From: Rhyacichthys aspro
Taxonomy: Eukaryota; Chordata; Actinopteri; Gobiiformes; Rhyacichthyidae
DNA length: 64,000 bases
Assembly: GCA_036850595.1 (NCBI GenBank)
Contig: CM072155.1
Coordinates: forward strand, 8,310,256 to 8,374,255
Reading direction: 5' to 3'
Shown: in pieces, positions 51,886-64,000 of the stretch
How positions within the stretch are numbered: position 1 is the stretch's first letter
Layout: each line of letters opens with the position of its first letter
Notes under the pieces: generated by a model
Seen by the model: only the letters and a program-made list of their open reading frames with translations
The model's database searches: none
Told to the model about the DNA's origin: nothing
Made by a program: the position numbers and the translations under genes

Positions 51886-53142
51886 CCGTGCACACCTACG
51901 TAAATGAATTACTGTAACACTGAACTGTCCCATTCAAGCTTAAGCCATTTTGATCTGTCTCCTGCAGCAGAAAAAATACGGATCTACTTCACACTTTCCC
52001 TGCTGTCACTGTGTGTTTTAGGTTAGAAGGAAACATAAGAAAAAAAGAAACAAAACATGAGCTTGAAAGGGGCTTCTGTCCATTGTTCTCTACCGCAGTT
52101 AATTCCCCAGATAAGTCACGGAATTGTAAATGAAAATCTTTAATGCACTACCTCAGTGATGTCTTATATGGTCTATGAAACACACTACTTTTTTCATTGT
52201 ATTGATTGAGCGGCTCACAGCAGCAAAACACACAGACTTTATCCCGAGCCATAGCTAATCTATTTTATTGCTATGAGGGCAATAATGCTGTGCTACAGTA
52301 GCAATCAATGGGAAAAAAACATCAACTTTTACGACAAAAGAGAAATGGTTAGATTTAATATCAATCCTGCTTCTCTGAAAATCAATATTTTGCAAAGAGA
52401 CAGTGTTACCAATAGTTTGTCATCAGCAGCTGTTATCAAATGGAAGGTGCATGCGAACAGCTACAGTCCGCTCTACATCCTCTCCTGAGAAGCAAAGACA
52501 AAAGACGCAAGCTTTATTGTGTGAATAATTACTTTCCACGCCACAGTCGCTCTGGAGCAGGCACACAGGAAACACAACGCGCCGTGGAACCATCTAAACA
52601 CACACCCCGAGAGTGGATTACACATTTCTCCCCGGTCGATACCAAACACCGTCATGCTGCTTTTGCCACCAGGAAACAACACAATAAAGGCCAAGAATGT
52701 GAGTGTGTTCCCGTGTGTGTGTGTCGGATGCTTTCTTTTGTACAGCTCTAAACTTGGGGTGTTCCACATCCGCAGCATGTTCAAGTGACACACACACACA
52801 GCGCTCATACAGGCGTATCTAACACACTTATCTCGAAGACTATGATCCCCAGTAATGCAGCCTCGCGGCAACGCTGTCACTGTTACTGAGTGTTGTCGTG
52901 ATGCTGCCTGAAATAAAGCACAATTTCCCTTTGTGTCCTGATAAGTATCTTCCCAATACACATCTGCCTGGGTCAGAGGAATAATACGATCTGCGTTGGA
53001 TGGGTCTATATGAGGCCACATATTAAAGCACATAAAAGCACATTTTACCACACCTCAGCAGAAAGTTACTTGGACTATTTTGCAAAGTATTCTGATAAAA
53101 TGTACTCTTGGAACCACTGAAAGGAACCATGAGAAATAGATT

Positions 53143-53574
53143 TTAAAGCGGCACCATGTAATGTTTAGCCCAAAAAAGTATATTCTCAAAATCATTTAGA
53201 TTGTTCTTAGACATGAGATCATTAGAATCATGCCTAGCTCACTGACACAGTACCCTCAGCTGGACACAAACCTTCGACGTAACGTCCCTGTCGCCAGGAC
53301 GAGGACTTATCACAAGAGATTATGAGATGGGCTTCAGGGCATTCAAATCAAGACTTCAGAAATAGACAAATACACTGGAACCTGGCAAAGACGTGTTTGT
53401 ACAAAATACGCAAAAATTACAGTTTCTGAAAAACAAAAAACTCTTTCAGACTTGCCCGCTTGGATAGTCTTCACTTGTAAACAATTGACATCCGTGATTA
53501 TGGCACTGCTGTCGTAACAACACAGAGAGTCTGTGGAGGGCTCCATTCGGCTGAATGTTAGAGTGCGGCTTTAA
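53143..53574. mobile_element. MITE-like element with TTAA ends
   Basis: The left end TTAAAGCGGCAC and the right end GTGCGGCTTTAA are inverted copies of each other with one mismatch, 432 nt apart, and each carries TTAA at its outer edge. No coding capacity is seen. The ends resemble other copies in the window (26534, 55247). TTAA target duplication would suggest a piggyBac-like non-autonomous element, but that is inference. Confidence 0.5.
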
Positions 53575-54269
53575 AGACAAAGCTTCTACCGCCATTTTTG
53601 GTACACGAAAAGAGGTCTAAGAATTAGCGTGTGCTAAAGGCAAAATGCAAAATTAAGATAATAATACAAGTTGTGGATTTGTCCCAAGTGATTTGTAAAC
53701 GTAAACTCTAAAATTCTTTCTGAAAACACACCCATCCTCCAAATCCTTTCGTTATATGTAGTCTCAAAGTCATTATGATGGTTATCTGATAAGATAGTTA
53801 GATATAGTAAAAATAACCACTTTTTAACATTCACAATACCAGTTTTCCATACGCTGCACTATCCACTTGCATGTCATTATAACACAGATCTCGTTAGATG
53901 AACACAACCATACAGATGTAGATGTCTTGAGCCAAGACTCAGCTGCAGCACCTCCCATCAGCCTTGTTGTGAAGCTGACCACTAGTATTTATGAAATGTG
54001 TTGCACATTTCCCTTGATTGTTGTGAGGGGCTTTATTGAACACTATCATATCATACACAGTGGAACAACTGAAGCCTCTCAGAGGAGCTATCATCTGCTG
54101 TCTTACACATGTTTGAGGACTAGGCTTAAGAGGAAGTAGACATCAGGCTTGAACTTTGTATTATTTATGATGCTTAAGCGTTACTTTATTTTTCTTTCAA
54201 GTGCAGCGGCCACATAGATGCCGATCTGGTTGGTCAACGAATGCTCTTTTTATCAATGCTGCTAACTGG

Positions 54270-54345
54270 AGGGTGACTAGTGCTGAGTGTGCACAACTGA
54301 CTGAGGAGCCCTTGAGCAAGACACCCAACAGCTCTGATGCCTCTC
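54270..54345 (+). repeat. SINE body fragment
   Basis: GAGGAGCCCTTGAGCAAGAC followed by ACCCAACAGCTCTGATGCC matches the common fish SINE body wording 'tgcccttgagcaagacaccgaaccccaact' in outline. The head and tail are not clear. Confidence 0.5.
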
Positions 54346-55246
54346 TGCTCATTAAGAAATGCAAATGTGGAGGAAGATGATTGGGTCCCAAGGGAAGCAG
54401 TTAATCAGAACTACAAGCAGCTGATTCCATTGATTTTAATGCATTGTTCTTTTGGCTGGTTCCGTGTACCTATTGTAATCTAAAAATACACTAATGAGTT
54501 ACAAAAATGTACCCGACTGGGATCAAAAACCATAGTTGGGAACCTGTGATCTACGGAAATCCAAGCCAAGTTGCAGCAACCTTGTGTAAAATGCCTACTG
54601 AAGTAGTCTCAGATCTTAGTGGCTGCATGGGTTATGCATGGATTGTCTATTCATCTCTTTGCTTGATCCTTTTATATCCTGAGCCTCGCCACAGTCTCTG
54701 CAATACGGAGAGCATCACACAGAATATCTTCTAGTCGATCAGGGCTCATTATCCTATCTCATAAATTCATTATCACAAAGCCACGGCTCCATGCGACCAG
54801 AGGCAGATGTTAACTGACAACGTTTCACCACAAATCATAGTTATTCCACAGCGTAAAAAAAAAAATCTTCATTAGCACGTACTTTTTTTTTGTACTTACA
54901 TCATGAGATACTGTGGTCAGATTTCATTATCAGGGACCCGGCTCTGTTCGGCAGAGGGACAGATGCTGCCAACACAGAGACAGCTTTGCAGCGCTAGCCT
55001 CCGCTTTCTGGCATGGACATATGTGGGTTGCCGGGGGCTGCGGCTGTCACAGGCTGTAGCTCTTCTCGGAGCTAGCTGATGCGAGCGGATGGGGTCGATG
55101 TGATTGGTTGATAAGAACAGAGCGTGCACATGTGTGAGGGAAGAATATGAAGAGAGCTGTTGAAGGCCAGCGTTTTTCTTTTTCTCTCTCTTTTTTTTTA
55201 CTGCAACTTGTGAAAACAAACATTAGCACTGAGCGTCGCTTTAAAG

Positions 55247-55325
55247 CAACACCACGTAACTTTTTAACATTCGGGACATAGCTTCAAAATCATTAAAATG
55301 TGTTGTTTTTTAGCATTTTTTTCTC
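55247..55325 (+). repeat. MITE-like repeat end
   Basis: CTTTAAAGCAACACCACGTA followed by ACTTTTTAACATTC resembles the left end of the 53143 element and the sequence at 26534. The right end was not located. Confidence 0.4.
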
Positions 55326-56397
55326 ACCAAATGTAAATAAAGATTGAAGTCACATGGAACCACGATACAATGCAATTAATGATACAGTGTTAGCAATAAC
55401 ACAAATATCACAACATCACGATTCTGATTAAATTACTTGCAATGCAACATATGATATCCAAAAAGTTGAAGTGGAAAGACAGTGAAGAAGATTTTTGTGC
55501 ATTAAATCTTAGCAATGTGGTGAATGTAGTAATATATCTAAATTAATATGGCAATAACAATATGAACTGTGATGTTTAAATGAGCCCTTAAGCAGAGTGG
55601 GAGTAAGACAATATAAAGCTATACAAGGATCTGACTTAACTTCCACCACTCCATCACCAGAAAATTAATATTAAACAGAAATTAAACCATGACAGAAATA
55701 AACCTGGGCCTTTTTTATTTGGATGCAGCACATTTTGATTTCGATCTCTGTTTGGACAGTTATTATGACAGGAAAGGAGTAAATGTCTTTCACCTTAAAG
55801 ACTATAACATTATTGTAAAGAAGATATTTGCGATTGTGATTATGATGATTGAATTTGATGACATTGTGGTATATATTGTATTATAGATTATAGATAAACA
55901 AAAATCATGGTATCTATATCACAGGAGAGAAACAATCTGCTTACAACATATACCCTTCTATATGTGACTAAGTGACGGGGCACGTTACTATCTTGTTAGT
56001 CTCCAACATTAGACAGTCACATCAATACAACTTCACATCCACACATCTTATCCATACAACATATTTGCTGAAACTTAAAAGGGAAAAAATGCATGATGGG
56101 AAAACAGAAATAATGGCGGGATTGTGGGGAAGAGTGAGAGATGGAGGGAGTGAAGAGAGGTTATCTGGATAAGTGGGGCAGTGCTGCAGCGTGACACATC
56201 AGCATTCTGAGCACAGCGGCAGCGAGCGGCGCAACCAACGCAGCGGCACCCACAATCCCCCTCTCGCCTCGTCTCGCACACAATACAAACACGTGCACAC
56301 GAGATTCTAACATGCAAAGCACTGGCAGGCGAGGAGCACATCAAGCATGTTATCAGGGGAGAAAACACAGCAGCGTCTTGTGATAAAACTAAATGGA

Positions 56398-56398
<1 letters not shown>

Positions 56399-56428
<30 letters not shown>
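56399..56428 (+). repeat. (AC)15 microsatellite
   Basis: Fifteen AC units, 190 nt before the minisatellite begins. Confidence 0.95.
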
Positions 56429-56430
<2 letters not shown>

Positions 56431-56617
56431 ACAGGTAGAGCTGGAACAACACAAAGCATTCAGAGGAAACTTGTTGTTATGAGGAGCTCTGCAGAGGTCC
56501 ACATCCCAGGTGGTCCCTGAAGTCCACAGAGTCCACAGCCACACTTACCAACATAGAGACAATCACATCCACAAAGTAATGGTCCTACATGGGAGCGTTT
56601 AACAGTAACAGAAATAC

Positions 56618-57560
56618 ACCCAGAAGTAAACCAGAACTAACCTAGAATTAAATCAACAACTAAACGAAGAATTAAATCTTGAAAACAGGGAGAACAAAAC
56701 TAAGACTAAACCTGGAATGAAATAAAGTGATATAATAATGGCACATAATGGTACCAATGTTGCATTCAAGACTTTATGAAAAGATGTTGGTCAGGTTTGT
56801 GTCCAGTAGCCACTGATTCATCAGGGATCAGCCCTGCTTTAGTTTATGCTCCACATCCAGACCTTGACGCAGAGCCAGTACCACTGCACTCTGGTGAATG
56901 TGCAAGGCAGTGAACCACTTTACTTACATAAGTACTCAGTAAAATGCACACAATGCTACTGCTTAAATGAATATAATTATAGAAATTGTGAAATGAAACT
57001 ATATTAAATGGACAAACATTTATTGTTAAAAAAGCTCATAAATGAAGCCGCAGTACTTCACAAAAACCAAACCAGGACTAAACCAAGACTGAATACAGCG
57101 TAACCCTTATGTATGTTATTACCAAATGACACCCAGATCAAGAGAAAATCATGGCAAAACTTAAATCTAAAAAAGGACTAAAACCAAGACTAAAGCAGGA
57201 ATAAAAGAAGAATACATCAGGACAACATGCAGAACAGCCTTGGACTAAACTAGAAAACTGTCAGGACTAAATGAAGACTCTAAGATTCAACCAGAACTAA
57301 AGGCCCAGTCCAGACAACACTAATCCTCAAACATGGACTAAACCAAGCCAAAAAGACTAATTGGTAAACTTATACAGAACAAACTATGACCAAACCGGTG
57401 CTTTAGCCTTAAATAGGACTAAACTAAACCAGAATGAACCCAGGACTGAACAAGGACTTAAAATAAGAATAAAGTCATTCCTATATCAGAACAACTGGAC
57501 TATAAGAGGTACAAACCAGGCTTAACCCAGGAGTAAACATTGATCTAAACCCAGCCTAAA
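56618..57560 (+). repeat. degenerate 'ggactaaacca' minisatellite, in two blocks
   Basis: A loose tandem array of a unit of about 10-12 nt, best written GGACTAAACCA or AGACTAAACCA. It is dense at 56618-56730 and 57060-57560, with mostly unique sequence between. The plus strand is rich in A and C and poor in T. Copies vary by substitution and spacing, so the array is old. Confidence 0.7.
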
Positions 57561-58764
57561 CCTGTGAGCAAAGGCCTGGGTCCAAAAAACACTTGTCTGG
57601 TTTCTCCAATAGTAAAGACTTAAAACTGTGACTCATAACAATTTAAACGGAGCACTTAGCTGAGTGGAAAACAAAAGACAAAAAAAAGGATGCATGTGGC
57701 TGGTCCTGTGGCTAATCCCGGTCGGCACAGGTTGTAACACATCTGAAAACCATACGAGGTCTAAAGGTCAATACACATTCACTTCAAAGCCTTACCGGTG
57801 AAATCTGCTCCAAAAGTATCAAAGACTGAGTGAAACGATCCGGGGCATCAAAGAGGCTCTATCACTTCACTCCAAACACTGTGAACTAATGTCAATGCTT
57901 CACTTTAGTACTCAGAAGAAAAAAGATGGCTGGTTTTAATCCACTTTAAAACACTTAGGGGAAAGACGACCAACTTTTGGCTCGACCGAAGGTTTTTATA
58001 TACCTATAATTCAATATTTAGGAATAAAAGGTACATCTTTTTCAAATAACTGCCATTTCCACTATGATTTAAGTGATCGCCTTCCTTATTAGATTAAAAC
58101 CTTTGTAATACAATATAGCAAAGGAATGACTAAGCAGACATGGTACATTTACTATAAAGAATTAAAGAGGAACAGTAATTTAATCAGCAAAAAGATGAGA
58201 GTAAAATCGCAGACGTTTCGAAGACGCTGCAAATACGGGCATGATTTCTTCACTGCTATATTACATTTGACCCAAAAAGTAGCATGCGTTTTATGAGTCA
58301 GCAGGTTGAGTTACATAAATTCGACAGTGAGTTCATGTCTGTGTGTGCATCAACCAGAGGCTGCACTGTGAAGCCAGCCGTTCACTATGTGTGAGCAATA
58401 GAGAGCCTCTTGTGGGCAGCTCGGCTCACTGCACCCAACACTGATGGAGTTCTGGGTAAAAACATTCCGATTTGTTACATGTCTTGCCCTACTTACTGTT
58501 TAGTAGCATTTATTTTAGTTTTATTTGACTCAATGTGACACTATTTTCTCATACTTAATTAAGTTAGGTGACTGTTTTATCCTTCACTATGCATCAATCA
58601 TATTTATTTTCCTCAGTGTACCCTAATTTTTGCCCCAATTTCCCTTTAAATAAACATTTTGCGATGTTTAGTGTTAACTGTAACTTGTTTTTAATAGAGA
58701 TATATTATGAATGTATTACTTCATACAGTTTGGAGACACGTGCAGGAGCATCAACGCAGGCTTT

Positions 58765-58800
58765 ACTGTATGCTACACTGTATGCTATACTGTATGTATG
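58765..58800 (+). repeat. three-copy 12-nt tandem repeat
   Basis: Three back-to-back units ACTGTATGCTAC, ACTGTATGCTAT and ACTGTATGTATG. Confidence 0.8.
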
Positions 58801-60248
58801 GCTGCTTAATGGGGTCAGTGACAATGTACTTTTATAACATTGCATGTTTTACATTGTGTGTTTTACATAGACGTGCATATTTTTTATCGTATGACTGTCT
58901 TTTAATCTGTTCTTCATTTACACAACCATGGAACTTTTTCAGAACATTTACAGTAGAAATACCCTCATTTTCACTGGCCCTATTTATAGGTCCTGTCTCA
59001 AAATTACCTTTAATTACTGTTTTATATACTATTCTGCCTATGGCCCTTAAAAATGTTAGTGTACAGGGATCTAAATCTGTAAGAGATGATAAATAAAAAA
59101 CTCTGAGCATGTCCTAACAAGGTGCTGGAGGCCACATGCTGCCAGAACTGCTTTGATTTCAACACTTTGATCTTTTACTCCTGAAACACACTCCTGCATT
59201 TGGTCTGTGGTGTTGAGTCACTTCAAACAAAAGCATCCTGAATGTTCTCCCATAGGTGTTCAGTAACCACAGTGACCACAGAGCCCTGAGTGGTCGTCGT
59301 CATCCTGATGAACTCCGCTCCGGTCTAATCTCACCCATCTGGGTTTATGTAAGTGTGAGATCAAACATCTGTTCGTCTGAAGAGGACATAATGGAGTGCT
59401 ACGTGGAGGACTGCAGCGTAGTGTGGGACCCTGTGACCTCTGACCTGTTCATTGATCAGATACAAAGGACTCTATTAATCATCTCAAAATCAATACATAC
59501 CTTGATCAAACAATCCACACTGGGGTACTTACATGAAATAACCCCTCATTGCTGTGTTTCCTTAAAAGGCAGAATGTGTGGGAAGCTGATTTTTAAAGTG
59601 TCACAAACTGAAAATGCAAAATGGGTCCGTTTCCATTAAGTCCATTAACAAAGAAATGGAGCATGATGTCAGAGACTAGTTTTAGTTGCATTGGTTACAG
59701 TGGCCTAATAAAATGAGATGTACTATAGCTTTTTAGAGACTTTTGTGCAAGTAAATATTACAAAGCTGTCTTTATTAAGAGCACAATTCAAGCAGTCCTT
59801 AGAACTTCAATTCCTATAATATAATAATTGCAAATTCCTATAAAATGTATGTGACGTGTAGTTTTTTTTTTGCTCCACAATGCCTTAAGCATGAATATAT
59901 GTGTAGAATTTAAAAAAAAAACATGATTACTGAATTACAAGAATTGGCCCTTCAGACCACATCACTATCAGTAGCTGTGGTAATTGTACATTTATGTGAG
60001 GTTTCTATCTGGCAACACAACCAGCGTTTAGTCCAAACCCTGATTACATCAATTCACAAACAGTGTTCGGTGCTGACTTTAGGCCCAGCTACTCTCTCAA
60101 AACTCAACTCATTCAGTTCATAATGACAGCGACAGTGGCTCATGTTCCTTGTGCTGATTTTCACTTTGGTAATCCAGCAACAGTCATGGCAAAAGTGCAC
60201 ATTACCCTCTTTGCTGTCATTACTACTTGTAAAAAGTGGCTTATTATC

Positions 60249-60265
60249 AATAATAATAATAATAA
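60249..60265 (+). repeat. (AAT)n microsatellite
   Basis: Five and a half AAT units. Confidence 0.85.
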
Positions 60266-63200
60266 GATTGGAAGAGACGGAGAGGATTTATTACCAAATG
60301 GAATCCTGTCCAAAGAGAGCTGAGAGAGACTAGATTTACTTTATTAACGGCAAAGTGTGTGAGATGACCTACTTACTAGTGTTTTAGTCTTCTTCCATAG
60401 CACTTCTCCCTAAATTAGACTTTATGAGACCTAACACACACAAACACATTCAGACCCTTCTCTTTCGGCTATATGCATATAATTACATACACATAGCATA
60501 GACTAAGTGGGTCGTGGAGAGTAAGAAACAAGTGTTATGATCCAAATCGATGAAATTAAACTTTGGAACAACAGTATGTTTATATTTTTTGGTAAAACAG
60601 TAGTTGCTGTTAAATGAATACATGATGTTGGGTCCTCACCTCACTTTCAAACAGGACAAGATGTGCCGTGTGGCGTTTGATCACAGGAAAACAAAGCTAG
60701 CGAGTTTTCAGTGTGTTGACAAGTGAGGATCTTTGATGGTTGTTTCAGGGCAAGACTTGCAGCCATTTACACAAAAAAAGCTTGATTATTAAAAAACGAG
60801 ACACCGGGAATCAGTCGAACGAACGGAAGTGTGAACGGTTGTCTGTCAATGTCTGTCTCTTAGTGTTAGCCCTGAGATTAATGATAACTGTCCAGGAAAT
60901 ACCCCGCCCAAAGCCATTGTCACTGTGCGAGATGACTACATGTCACGCTGAGGTCAAAAACAGGCAATGTCAGTAAATGTCACTATACTATATTACGGTC
61001 ATAGCAAGGTTTGCCACAATTGTCGTAAATTTCTGATATTGTCAAAGTATCTTTGTAGGGAATCTTTGGTCGACTGTGAGATTGTTTAACTTTGTCGCTG
61101 TCATCACGGTCCATTTAAGGTCCACCAAGTCTTAACATCTAAATACTGGATAAATGACCGCCCTCACTGGATGATCCACAGCATAGATTTTTACAGTGTT
61201 TTGCTATTCTGCAGCCATGGCAAATTATTGATATTCGGAGGCTGTGTCTTTTTCTACCAATATCAATGAAATCATGGATCATTACTGTTATGAAAATTCA
61301 CTCAACTATAAAATTATGTCACCTAAAATAATGGCACTGTTTACATTTACATCATACCTGTGGTAAGGCAGCTCGACAAAGGCTTCTGACACCATTCTGT
61401 CAAGTGTGTATTTCAAATGAATAAGTCTTTATATTGGTGGGATTTTACATGTAGGCTGAAAGGTTAAAGGAAAAACAAAAACATCACCATTTCTTCCTGG
61501 TTTATTTCTATGGTACGTTAGGCATATTAATGATGACATTCACCGAGACCTACAGGATCCCTCCTTGGTTACCTCTCACTCTGCTATCATCCCCCAACTC
61601 TTTCTCCTTTCCCCCATTAGAAGCCCCGGAGAGGCAGTGGCAGATGGTAAGAAGGTAAAATGAGGTAAGGGGAGGACAATTGGGAGGGAGGGGAGCGTTG
61701 GAGACCAGGTAAGGAAATAGTGTGACAGAGCATGATGGGAGATGGGGCGGTGTACAGGCGGGGCGGAGAGATGAGCGAATGATGGTGTAGAGGGGGGGTA
61801 GTAAGAATGGGGGATGGTGAGTGAACGTGGAGCAGATCTGGAGCGAGTACAGCTCTTTTCTGATACATTTCATTTGGGAAATTCATCCTAATGCAAACAC
61901 AATCACATATGTACGCAGCATCAAGCTCTTTCTTAAACAGCCCATATATGCGGCTAATGTGAAGATATGGCTTGGACCTACTCAAGCATGTGCACATGGC
62001 CGTCTGCCTGCTTATGCATTCAGAGGAGCACACTCCACTCTCACAAGCCTTAGATCATTGCAAATGATTTTTAGATGATTTATGAATGCACATGCAGCCA
62101 TAGTAATATCCTCATGAGCTGCTTTTGAGGCAGTGTATGAATGTTACATATCCCTATTTAACGGTAGATTTAAAGAGTTGGAAAGAATAGGTTGAGGCTT
62201 ATCTAGACTAGAATAGTTAAGATAAATGTTTAGGGGACGCATAAGGTGGAATTTGGTTTTTTTTAACAGTAACGTTGTACCAAAAGTGATTCCAAGATTT
62301 TTAATTTGTGGTATCTAGTAAAGTGAATACATAGAAGCACTGTACAGCTGTATACAAGAGTTCTTTACGAAAACATTTTGATCAAAAGTCTTTCCAAAAC
62401 CATAGAAATGGTTTTTTTTAGATTTATCGTACTTATGCCTCTATTTTAATCAATATGTAACCTTTTCCTTCACCCCTTAAAGACCTCTAAAGGACTGCAA
62501 ATTGAGTGCTGCAAACTCACACTGAACTATATCTAAAAATTGTAGAGAGCTGTGCTTATGTGATCACCATTTCCCAAACATGACGAGGCCCCGCCACAGA
62601 CTCCACATGAACCAAAAATAGATAAGAACATTCAGACGCTGGATTTTGCAATGGTTAATTATATATTACATTCATATTTTAGTGTCTGCTGCATTGACCT
62701 GGGCCTGTGTCTGTTACGTGGCGTTCCTAACTGTTCCGAGAAGACCTCAGTGCACAGGCTCCGCAGCAGCTGCAGCTAAGAGAGCGCTGCTGCAGGGAGT
62801 TTTGAGTGTGAGGTGATGGCTTCTTTTGACGCCAAGCAACTGACACTTAAGCAGTTATTCTCCAGAGAAAGGCTGGATAAGTTGGCAACAGTTGCAGTCA
62901 ATGCCACAACTCCCCAGAAAATAAGCGCCGTCTCGTCTTTTGCTTCTCCGCAGCTGCATGAGCAATGGTGGATACAAGCAGAGACAGAGGAGTGATGTTC
63001 AGCTGAAGGATTAACATAAAGCATTAGCAAAGTTGCCAAAGTTGCTCTTTTTGCAGTAGCCCGCAACTTTCAGTGGAAACAGCCCCACATACACCCACTG
63101 TTTAATGATACCAGCCTCATTTCTGAGCGGACCATTATTTTTACAGTAATCTTGTGGCGCTTAAAGGAGCGCTGTATGTGTGTCTATATCTGTCTGTAGT

Positions 63201-63856
63201 CATCAAAATTATTCACGGCTGTTTTGCGTAAATCTGTGTGTAATTAATACAAACTGTGACATTTCCTCTGTGATGTAATCAGAAGACAAAGTAGGGTTTT
63301 GCATCAAATTCTAAGGTCAAATAAGCTCAAACAGCTCCAACAACAAACTGTTTCTCTTTGGTCCAGATGCCTTCCTATCCCTAATTTAATATGTCTTTTT
63401 TAATTCATCAAACCAAGCTAAAATCAAACTTGTCTCTTGAAGCTGTCAAGGGACTGTATTTTTCTAATCAACAAGCAGCCAAACAAACAAGCTGCTTTGA
63501 AACTCGACACTTATATAAAACCAAGAGCATTTCATTTTGGACTTTTTAATGCCATAAATTACTGCAGACCCCACCTGTAGCTATTACAGTAAAGGTCAGG
63601 CTCTTAAATTCCATGAGGCAATCACTTGGTAAAAATGGCAGCTGCTCCCAGCTGACTACACTGGGGCTGACATAAGCACAAAAGAAATTCAATAACATGA
63701 CACTGATGAACAGTGTAAAAAGATGTCAGTCGACACCCATTAGCAGCTTAAAAGTCAACTTTGTCTTTCTGCTTGGTTTAATGTGACAGGTATGACAATA
63801 TCAAACAGAGAAATGAAGATACAGAACCCTCATATCTGGGCTGAAACATGAGCGTC

Positions 63857-63862
63857 TTTATT
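63857..63862 (-). terminator. AATAAA poly(A) signal candidate
   Basis: The plus-strand TTTATT reads AATAAA on the minus strand, 60 nt downstream of the TGA of the possible coding end at the right edge. AATAAA is frequent by chance in AT-rich DNA. It matters only because of its position. Confidence 0.25.
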
Positions 63863-63922
63863 TCTGCCCATAATTGTTCCCATTTCCAGATCAGAAAAAC
63901 TTCAAGAATACAGCACAGTATT

Positions 63923-64000
63923 TCAGCAATCTGGTGACATCTTCACCTTGTACACGTTGGCAGGGTCAGCTGGGGACTGCAAGCCTGGCTGGTTTGTCGA
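63923..64000 (-). CDS. possible C-terminal coding end of an unidentified gene or retrocopy
   Basis: On the minus strand, 25 codons run open from the window edge to a TGA at 63923-63925. They read QPGLQSPADPANVYKVK within the piece and end MSPDC. Third positions are mostly G or C, in contrast to the AT-rich surroundings, and an AATAAA poly(A) signal follows 60 nt after the stop. I do not recognise the protein. It could be the terminal exon of a gene nested in, or upstream of, grin2a, an old retrocopy, or chance. The short length makes this weak, and nothing in the window supplies a splice acceptor. Confidence 0.3.
   Translation of the reverse strand, partial: STNQPGLQSPADPANVYKVKMSPDC

Larger units (their letters stand above)
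29788..64000 (-). other. grin2a large upstream intron (partial, at least 34 kb)
   Basis: No exon encoding the signal peptide and first 138 residues is found, so the intron before exon A continues past the right edge unless another gene intervenes (see 63923-64000). Large size here agrees with the very long corresponding mammalian intron. It holds most of the repeats in the window and several unique GC-moderate stretches (37660-37830, 38820-39060, 40370-40600, 40930-41070) that could be regulatory. Between these I see only ordinary AT-rich sequence. Confidence 0.7.

Noticed and set aside
52473..53051. 192-codon open frame, minus strand
   Set aside because: There is no recognisable family, and it includes runs coded by short GT/CA repeats (CVCH, THTHG). 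No splice or start context supports it.
59256..59639. 127-codon open frame, plus strand
   Set aside because: There is no recognisable protein content, codon bias or splice sites. Expected by chance in 64 kb.
1..64000. CRISPR arrays, phage, operons or other prokaryotic systems
   Set aside because: Spliced vertebrate exons, SINEs and CA microsatellites show this is animal nuclear DNA. No regularly spaced repeat-spacer structure is present.

Overview
This is a stretch of vertebrate, almost certainly teleost fish, genomic DNA. It is AT-rich and intron-dominated, with GT-AG introns, many (CA)n tracts, degenerate tRNA-derived SINE pieces, and short interspersed repeats of kinds I recognise from ray-finned (especially percomorph) genomes. 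It carries one confidently identified gene: six consecutive internal coding exons of an NMDA-type ionotropic glutamate receptor subunit, GluN2A (grin2a), on the minus strand. Teleosts often keep two copies (grin2aa and grin2ab); I cannot tell which this is.

Layout in transcription order, from high to low coordinates: a first intron running from the right edge to 29788 (at least 34.2 kb); exon A 29621-29787; exon B 25286-25714; exon C 16014-16128; exon D 7190-7392; exon E 4236-4407; exon F 2629-2782; then an intron leaving the window on the left. Together the exons give 1240 nt of coding sequence with every reading phase compatible. They correspond to about human GluN2A residues 139-551: most of the amino-terminal (LIVBP-like, zinc/ifenprodil-site) domain from its middle onward, the linker, and the S1 half of the glutamate-binding domain up to the pre-M1 segment. 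The signal-peptide exon lies beyond the right edge. The pore (M1-M3), S2, M4 and the long cytoplasmic tail lie beyond the left edge.

Except for a possible short terminal coding piece at the right edge (63923-64000, minus strand, with a downstream AATAAA), I found no second gene. The remaining sequence is intron. It holds SINE fragments (46040-46200, 51805-51885, 54270-54345), LINE/SINE-tail-like fragments (38345-38430, 46905-47080), TTAA-ended MITE-like elements (53143-53574 and relatives), a duplicated 0.2-kb repeat (45013-45220 and 47610-47814), a degenerate 'actaaacca' minisatellite (56618-57560), microsatellites, a CpG-rich block (about 5885-6320), a near-perfect small hairpin (9078-9131), and several unique stretches that look like candidate conserved regulatory elements.

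The most interesting gene-structure point is that exons A and B appear to be one exon (593 bp) in mammals, so the 3.9-kb intron between them may be lineage-specific. No operon, CRISPR, phage or prokaryotic feature is present, and I saw no convincing undescribed system.
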